In this document: piece by piece, positions 7,211-11,461 of the stretch
Layout: each line of letters begins with the position of its first letter
Position numbering within the stretch: position 1 is the stretch's first letter
From: DATLZB01 sp035574175
GTDB lineage: Bacteria > Pseudomonadota > Alphaproteobacteria > Rhizobiales > Hyphomicrobiaceae
Assembly: GCA_035574175.1 (NCBI GenBank)
Contig: DATLZB010000196.1
Location: 1 to 11,461 of the forward strand
DNA length: 11,461 bases
Direction: 5' to 3'
Notes under the pieces: generated by a model
Seen by the model: only the letters and a program-made list of their open reading frames with translations
The model's database searches: none
Told to the model about the DNA's origin: nothing
Made by a program: the position numbers and the translations under genes

Positions 7211-7522
7211 GAGCGCCTAAGCACCAAGACCCATGATCACGCTCCAGGCTGCATCGCTTTCTGTGGCCTGACCGAGGAGGAGGGGCTTGCCATCGCCGAG
7301 CACGAGCATCTGCCCGGGGTCGCTGCCTGTGCACTGGCCGAGTATCTGCTCAGGCAGGAGCATGGCTGCGAAAAGATCCGCGACATGATCATCGATGACG
7401 TGCGGGTCGCGCAGGCGCGGCGCGATCAAGAGCACGTTCATACTCTCCTGCGCGTGCTGCATCATTTCCTCAAGGCTCACCCCGAGGCCATTCCGGCAAG
7501 GCGATTGAGTTCCACAGTCTAA
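7211..7522 (+). pseudogene. Small helical protein frame without a start codon, probably frameshifted
   Basis: From 7253 this frame encodes an orderly, charged helical sequence with FCGLTEEE, AIAEHEHLP, HGCEKIRDMIIDD and LLRVLHHFLKAHPEAIP, ending in TAA at 7520-7522. It resembles small uncharacterised alphaproteobacterial proteins I recall having an AIAEHEH motif, but I cannot name a family. Codons from the stop at 7208-7210 onward contain no ATG, GTG or TTG until an ATG at 7385, in mid-protein. An ATG at 7233 opens MITLQAA in another frame. One extra base near 7250 would join it directly to IAFCGLTEEE, about 89 residues in all. The choices are a real frameshift, a sequencing error, or an unusual start. 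The opposite strand also has an ORF (7217-7600), but it looks like a shadow. The gene lies divergent from pncB across the FixK-type box. Confidence 0.6.
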
Positions 7523-7605
7523 CGGCGGCGAGGTCCACGAGGTCCGCCCCGTTTGCCGCTGCCTCCACAATGCCACCTGCCGCAGGGTCTGCGCTGCCAA
7601 GGGAG

Positions 7606-7633
7606 GGGGCAGGAAGCCCGCGGCTCCTGCCCC
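7606..7633. terminator. Strong hairpin between convergent genes, bidirectional terminator
   Basis: A left arm at 7606-7618 pairs with 7622-7633 over 12 base pairs with one bulged A and a 3-nt loop. The outer nine pairs (GGGGCAGGA with TCCTGCCCC) are perfect. On the plus strand GTTTGT follows the stem. The hairpin lies 84 bp past the small ORF stop and 12 bp past the Hsp20 stop, so it can end transcription from both sides. Confidence 0.7.
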
Positions 7634-7645
7634 GTTTGTCGGCGG

Positions 7646-8131
7646 CTAGGCCTTTCTGATCTCGATCCTGCGTTCGGCCTTGACCGCCTCTGGCTTCTTG
7701 GGCGCCGTCACTCTCAAAACGCCCTTTTCGAACTTGGCTTCCACCTTGGCGTCATCGATGGTGTCGGGCAGGCGAATGGCGCGCTCGAAGCTGCCGAAGC
7801 TCCGCTCGGCCAGGTAGTAGTTCTCGCCTTTGTCCTCCTTCTCGTGCTTCTTCTCGCCCTTGATGGTCAGCACGCCGTTGGCGAGGCTGACCGACACGTC
7901 CTTTTCATCGACGCCCGGCAGCTCGGCTTCGACGACAATGGATTTGGTGTTCTCGTGCACATCGAGCTGCGGCACGGTGATGCCATCGCGCCGGAACAGG
8001 GTAGGCAGCCGGGGCCATCCGGACTCCAAGCGCTCGAACATGCGATCCATCTCCTCGCGCATAGCTGCAAAGATGTCGCGTGGACGTGAAACGACCGGTT
8101 CCGGAGAGGTGGTAATTTCTGTCTTGGGCAT
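7646..8131 (-). CDS. Small heat-shock protein, Hsp20 / alpha-crystallin family
   Basis: This ATP-independent holdase chaperone keeps unfolding proteins soluble. The 161 residues comprise a short N-terminal arm with DIFAAMREEMDRMFERLESGWP (18-40, split here by function rather than domain), an alpha-crystallin domain from about 52 to 145 with VEAELPGVDEKDVSV, LANGVLTIKGEK and FEKGVLRVTAPK (GVL at 137-139), and a C-terminal I-x-I anchor, IEI at 156-158. The ATG at 8131 is preferred: AAGG lies eight bases upstream and family homology starts nearby. The frame continues 22 codons to 8197 without supporting sequence. A FixK-type box lies about 84 bp upstream. I saw no RpoH promoter and no convincing RNA thermometer. 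It is monocistronic, bounded by the hairpin at 7606-7633. Confidence 0.95.
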   Translation of the reverse strand: MPKTEITTSPEPVVSRPRDIFAAMREEMDRMFERLESGWPRLPTLFRRDGITVPQLDVHENTKSIVVEAELPGVDEKDVSVSLANGVLTIKGEKKHEKEDKGENYYLAERSFGSFERAIRLPDTIDDAKVEAKFEKGVLRVTAPKKPEAVKAERRIEIRKA

Positions 8132-8208
8132 GGCAGGAACCTTTCGTACATAGGCACGGGACGCGCTTGTCCCGATTGGCTGCCTAGCTCTCCTCATGCA
8201 GACCCTCT

Positions 8209-8222
8209 TTGATGCAGCGCAA
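8209..8222. promoter_or_regulatory. FixK-type box TTGATGCAGCGCAA upstream of hsp20
   Basis: It matches TTG(A/C)-N6-(T/G)CAA exactly on both strands (on the minus strand TTGC-N6-TCAA). The left half TTGAT is a perfect FNR half-site. The right half, CGCAA, is weaker for FNR but allowed for FixK2. Its centre is about 84 bp before the Hsp20 ATG, close to the 94 bp seen for the box ahead of pncB. Confidence 0.5.
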
Positions 8223-8484
8223 TCCTGCGTTGCTTGCCAGTAGAGTGCTCACACCGGCGTCATCCCCAGATAATCGTGCCGCCAGGCCAGCGCGTCCTTT
8301 GAGTTGGTGATGTTGCTGCTGGCGCGCTGGAAGGGTCAGGTGCTGTCCCATGATCGACGAGCCTTAACGCCGCGCCGTCGGTGGAAGATTTTCGCGCGAT
8401 ATTAGGCACTAGGTCGCGCGCAAACCTTTTTGAGGGAGCCCTTGCGCAAGCCACAGTTGTCGCCACCGACGAGGGCCGCGCAAC

Positions 8485-8510
8485 GGAACCCCGCCGACAG
8501 GATCGACGTT
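8485..8510 (+). promoter_or_regulatory. EcfG (general stress response sigma factor) promoter for opgGH
   Basis: GGAAC at 8485-8489 and CGTT at 8507-8510 are separated by exactly 17 bp. This is a perfect match to the GGAAC-N16/17-CGTT promoter of EcfG-type sigma factors in Alphaproteobacteria. The -10 ends 30 bp before the opgG start, leaving a leader of about 20 nt that includes the SD. Position, strand and spacing all agree. Chance occurrence in GC-rich DNA is possible but unlikely at just this place. Confidence 0.7.
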
Positions 8511-8523
8511 GTTGCCGCGGCGC

Positions 8524-8530
8524 AAGGAGG
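8524..8530 (+). promoter_or_regulatory. opgG: Strong ribosome binding site of opgG (AAGGAGG)
   Basis: AAGGAGG lies nine bases before GTG 8540 and fifteen before ATG 8546. A weaker GAGG at 8536-8539 would serve the ATG. The stronger site decides for the GTG. The choice changes the protein by only two residues. Confidence 0.65.
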
Positions 8531-8539
8531 ACAAAGAGG

Positions 8540-10117
8540 GTGCAGATGTGCCGCCGGCAGGCTGCTCGATTTGGCGCGGCGAGAACCGCCGTCCTCATCT
8601 TGGGAACGGCCGCCTTCTATGCGGTCTCAAGTCCGGTTGAAGCCCAAATCGCAAGCAAGCCGGATCCGGTGAGCGCTGAGACGGGCATCCCGTTCTCGAC
8701 GGAGACCGTGCAAGCCATGGCCAGGGATCTGGCTGGGAGGCCCTACCGGCGACCGGAGCCGCTCCCCCTGTCGGCCCAGGCGAGCACCTATGACGCCTAT
8801 CGCAACATCCGTTTCCGCCCCGAGCGGGCCATCTGGCGTTCAGAGGATCTTGGTTTCGAGATCCACCTGCTGCCGCTCGGCTGGCTCTTCAAGGACCCGA
8901 TCGAGCTCCATACCGTGGAAGCCGGCATGGCCTATCGCGTTCTCGCCACGCCCGAGATGTTCAAAGTCGGCGCGGATGACGTGCCGCCGCCTGAGGCCGT
9001 CGGCCTGTCAGGCTTTCGCATCAACGGACCGATCAACCGTCGCGACAAGTACGATGAGATCATCGTCTTCCAGGGCGCCAGCTACTTCCGGGCTGTATCG
9101 CGCGGGCAAGTCTATGGAACATCTGCGCGCGGGCTTGCTATCGACACGGCCGAGCCAAAAGGGGAGGAGTTTCCCGCCTTTCGCAAATTCTGGGTCGAGA
9201 AGCCGCGACCGGGCGCCACGACGATCGTAGTCCATGCCCTTCTCGACAGCCCTTCGACGACGGGAGCTTACCGGTTCGAGATCCGGCCGGGTTCGCCGAC
9301 CGCGGTTGGCGTCGAAGCAACCCTGTTTCCGCGCGTGCCGCTAATGCACGTTGGCATCGCCCCACTCACCAGCATGCACCTCCTCTCGCCGATGTGGGGC
9401 GACCGGGTGAGCGATTTCCGCTCCGCGGTCCACGACGCCGACGGCCTGATGATCGAGAACGGAAGGGGCGAAAGGATCTGGCGACCACTCGCCAACCCGC
9501 GCAGCTTACAGATCAGCTCCTTCAGCGACAACAACCCGAGAGGCTTCGGTCTCATCCAGCGCGAGCGCGCCTTTGCCGCCTATCAGGATCTCGAGGCGCA
9601 CTACGAGCGCCGGCCGAGCGTGTGGGTAGAGCCCTCCTCAAACTGGGGCGTGGGCAGCGTCATCCTCGTTGAGATCCCAACCGACGAGGAAATCCATGAC
9701 AATATCGTCGCCTTCTGGCGTCCGGCCGCACCGCTCGAGCCGCGGCGGGCGCACACTTTCAACTACCGCCTTCTCTGGGGCGATCGCTCGCCGAAGCGCG
9801 ACAGTGGTCCTTGGGTGCAGCAATCGCGATCCGGGCTCGCCAACGCGCCCGACCGCAAAGCGGGCAAGGTTCGTTTCGTGGTCGACTACGTCGACTCGTC
9901 GCAGGCCATGCCGGAACCGCTGCCCCGGGCCGTCGTTTCGGTCAATCGGGGCGTGGCGAGCTCAGTGGTGGTGCAGCCCAACGAGGAGAGCGGCGGTGTG
10001 CGCGCCTCGTTCCTGCTCGATCCGCAGAATGCTGAGAGCGTCGAGCTGCGCCTCGAGCTCAAAGGCTGGGGAAGCCGGGAACCGGAAGTCTGGCTCTACA
10101 GGTGGACCAAGAGATAA
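8540..10117 (+). CDS. opgG: Periplasmic glucan biosynthesis protein OpgG/OpgD (MdoG family)
   Basis: This periplasmic protein works with OpgH in making osmoregulated periplasmic glucans. Family members are reported to act on beta-1,2-glucan (GH186), but I have not checked catalytic residues here. The protein is 525 residues from GTG 8540, a normal length. A signal peptide occupies about residues 1-35: basic start, hydrophobic AVLILGTAAFYAV, probable cleavage after VEA (33-35). An RR pair at 5-6 is only a weak twin-arginine candidate. Family blocks include YDAYRNIRFRPERAIW, SDNNPRGFG (329-337) and VEPSSNWGVGSV (around W369). It is named opgG rather than opgD because opgH follows six bases after its stop. 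The upstream frame to 8381 is rejected: it has no SD, and the EcfG promoter and SD lie inside it. Confidence 0.94.
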   Translation: MQMCRRQAARFGAARTAVLILGTAAFYAVSSPVEAQIASKPDPVSAETGIPFSTETVQAMARDLAGRPYRRPEPLPLSAQASTYDAYRNIRFRPERAIWRSEDLGFEIHLLPLGWLFKDPIELHTVEAGMAYRVLATPEMFKVGADDVPPPEAVGLSGFRINGPINRRDKYDEIIVFQGASYFRAVSRGQVYGTSARGLAIDTAEPKGEEFPAFRKFWVEKPRPGATTIVVHALLDSPSTTGAYRFEIRPGSPTAVGVEATLFPRVPLMHVGIAPLTSMHLLSPMWGDRVSDFRSAVHDADGLMIENGRGERIWRPLANPRSLQISSFSDNNPRGFGLIQRERAFAAYQDLEAHYERRPSVWVEPSSNWGVGSVILVEIPTDEEIHDNIVAFWRPAAPLEPRRAHTFNYRLLWGDRSPKRDSGPWVQQSRSGLANAPDRKAGKVRFVVDYVDSSQAMPEPLPRAVVSVNRGVASSVVVQPNEESGGVRASFLLDPQNAESVELRLELKGWGSREPEVWLYRWTKR

Positions 10118-10123
10118 AGATAA

Positions 10124-11461
10124 GTGAGCGAAATTCACAAATCGGCGGGGTTCTTCGCCCGTCGAGGTGTGCCTCCCTCGTGCCTGGTGCCCCCCGGTAA
10201 GCCGCTGCCCATGCCGATCCAGGACCTGTGGTCGCATGCCCCGCGGGCGACCGCGGCGGTTGGCGCCTGCTCGCCTTCTCTGGTCACTCTGGTGGCGCGT
10301 GCCGCCGTCCTCATCCTGACGCTCGCCGCAACCGCTGCCTTCGCCTGGAGCTTCGGCCAGGTCGTGAGGGTCGGCTCGATGAACCTGGCAACCGTTCTGC
10401 TGTGGGCGCTGTGCACGGTGTCCTTCGCTTGGATCGCGCTGGGTAGCGCCAACGTGTGCGTCGGTTTCGCCGGAAGGTTGTTATCGCGCCGTCTCGACAC
10501 GCTCCAGATACCGGCCTCGCCGCTGCCGCTCACCACTCGTACCGCGCTATTATTTCCCGTTTACCGCGAGGATCCGACAGCGGTGGCGGCGAGCATCGAC
10601 GCAATGACTGAGGATCTTGCGCGCCTCGGCTGCGCATCCGCCTTCGACGTCTTCATCCTGAGCGACACCCAGCTCAAGAGCGAACGCAAGGCCGAGCGAT
10701 CTACCTACTTCGCGCTGGCACACGCTCTGCGCGGACGTATCGCCATTTTCTACCGTAACCGCAACGACAACCGCGGCAAGAAGGCAGGCAACATTCACGA
10801 ATGGGTCGAGCGGTTCGGCAACGGCTACGATCATTTCGTCATTCTCGATGCCGACAGCGTAATGTCGGGCACCACACTTGTGCGCTTGGCAGGGGCGATG
10901 GAGCGGGCGCCATCCGCTGGGCTTATTCAGACCGTGCCACGACTGGTGGAGGGACAAACTCTCTTCGCTCGCCTTCAGCAGTTCGCCAACGCCTATTACG
11001 GGCCGTTGGTGGCGGCCGGCTTCGCCATGTGGCAGGGCGCCAGCGGCAACTACTTCGGCCATAACGCTATCGTGCGTACCCGTGCTTTTGCCGAGTCGGC
11101 GGGGCTGCCCACGCTCGCTGGCACGGCCCCCCTCGGCGGCCACATCCAGAGCCATGACTTCGTGGAAGCTGCATTGCTGCGTCGACGTGGCTGGGGCGTG
11201 CACACCGCTCCTTCCCTCGATGGTTCCTACGAGGCCTCGCCGCCCACGTTGGTCGATTACGCGATCCGTGACCGCCGGTGGGCGCAGGGCAACATGCAAC
11301 ACCTGCGCCTGATCGGCGTGCGGGGTCTCTCTCCCTTGAGCCGGCTTCACTTCGCCACGGGTGCGATGGCTTATATCGCGCCGGCGGTGCTCGGTCTCTC
11401 GCTCGTGCTCGGGCTGTGGCTCACCTATGAGGTGCGGCTGCGCGGGCTTGATTACTTTCCC
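10124..11461 (+). CDS. opgH: Glucans biosynthesis glucosyltransferase H (partial, C-terminus beyond window)
   Basis: This inner-membrane GT2 enzyme polymerises glucose from UDP-glucose for periplasmic glucans. The 446 visible residues hold a short N-terminal tail with PLPMPIQD (27-34), two transmembrane segments (about 55-77 and 87-113), then the cytoplasmic glycosyltransferase domain: FPVYRED (to D150), ILSDTQ with D181, DADS at 242-245, SHDFVEA with D345, and RRW (384-386) in the QxxRW position. A third hydrophobic stretch begins near the right edge. The start is GTG at 10124, six bases after opgG, with only a weak purine-rich SD, which suggests translational coupling. The N-terminal cytoplasmic part is much shorter than the roughly 140 residues of E. 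coli OpgH. The frame is open to the last base. Confidence 0.95.
   Translation, partial: MSEIHKSAGFFARRGVPPSCLVPPGKPLPMPIQDLWSHAPRATAAVGACSPSLVTLVARAAVLILTLAATAAFAWSFGQVVRVGSMNLATVLLWALCTVSFAWIALGSANVCVGFAGRLLSRRLDTLQIPASPLPLTTRTALLFPVYREDPTAVAASIDAMTEDLARLGCASAFDVFILSDTQLKSERKAERSTYFALAHALRGRIAIFYRNRNDNRGKKAGNIHEWVERFGNGYDHFVILDADSVMSGTTLVRLAGAMERAPSAGLIQTVPRLVEGQTLFARLQQFANAYYGPLVAAGFAMWQGASGNYFGHNAIVRTRAFAESAGLPTLAGTAPLGGHIQSHDFVEAALLRRRGWGVHTAPSLDGSYEASPPTLVDYAIRDRRWAQGNMQHLRLIGVRGLSPLSRLHFATGAMAYIAPAVLGLSLVLGLWLTYEVRLRGLDYFP

Larger units (their letters stand above)
8132..8539. other. 408-bp divergent intergenic region between hsp20 and opgG
   Basis: No supported gene. It contains the FixK-type box before hsp20, the EcfG-type promoter and SD before opgG, and a small inverted repeat GGGAC-N6-GTCCC at 8158-8173 that would fall at the 5' end of an hsp20 transcript if transcription begins about 41 bp from the box centre. 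A 55-codon minus frame at 8184-8351 lacks a good SD and resembles nothing known to me. Confidence 0.55.

Noticed and set aside
7217..7600. 127-codon minus-strand ORF
   Set aside because: It is antisense to the more protein-like plus frame 7211-7522, its first third looks random, and there is no clear SD.
8132..8184. RNA thermometer in the hsp20 leader (GGCAG near 8184 pairing with CTGCC before the ATG)
   Set aside because: Only five base pairs, the SD itself is not paired, and the upstream arm would lie outside a transcript starting about 41 bp from the FixK-type box.
8184..8351. 55-codon minus-strand frame starting at ATG 8351
   Set aside because: No well-placed SD, no known similarity, and the FixK-type box lies within it.
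10550..11350. 266-codon minus-strand ORF
   Set aside because: It is antisense to opgH, whose glycosyltransferase motifs are clear on the plus strand.

Overview
The window looks like an ordinary chromosomal stretch from a GC-rich alphaproteobacterium, probably of the Hyphomicrobiales (Bradyrhizobium or Rhodopseudomonas-like). The basis is high GC3 in all genes, FixK/FNR-type TTGN8CAA dyads, and a perfect match to the EcfG stress sigma-factor promoter (GGAAC-N17-CGTT), which is typical of Alphaproteobacteria. The genus is inference. I see no tRNA, rRNA, CRISPR array, insertion sequence or phage gene.

Left part (1-4431, minus strand): a tightly packed operon encodes a three-subunit molybdenum hydroxylase of the xanthine dehydrogenase / CO dehydrogenase family. 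Transcription order is FAD subunit, 2Fe-2S subunit, molybdopterin subunit, joined by short overlaps. An IclR-type regulator follows 7 bp downstream and runs off the left edge. The large subunit lacks the cysteine of true CO dehydrogenase, so the substrate is unknown. A sigma70-like promoter and an upstream dyad lie in the 572-bp gap before the operon.

Middle (5004-8131): pncB and pncA (minus, ATGA overlap) form a two-gene NAD salvage operon: nicotinamidase makes nicotinate and nicotinate phosphoribosyltransferase makes nicotinate mononucleotide. A perfect FixK/FNR-type box lies 5' of pncB. Divergent from it is a small plus-strand reading frame with a convincing protein sequence but no start codon, probably frameshifted. 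It converges with a minus-strand small heat-shock protein gene (Hsp20) across a strong shared hairpin. Hsp20 has its own FixK-type box at nearly the same distance from its start as the one before pncB, which suggests a small low-oxygen regulon.

Right part (8485-11461, plus strand): opgG and the first 446 codons of opgH encode synthesis of osmoregulated periplasmic glucans. An EcfG-type promoter 30 bp before opgG suggests control by the general stress response.

The most unusual points are the orphan hydroxylase operon beside nicotinate salvage genes, the start-less ORF between two FixK-type boxes, and the EcfG promoter before opgGH. Nothing here is clearly a wholly new system.
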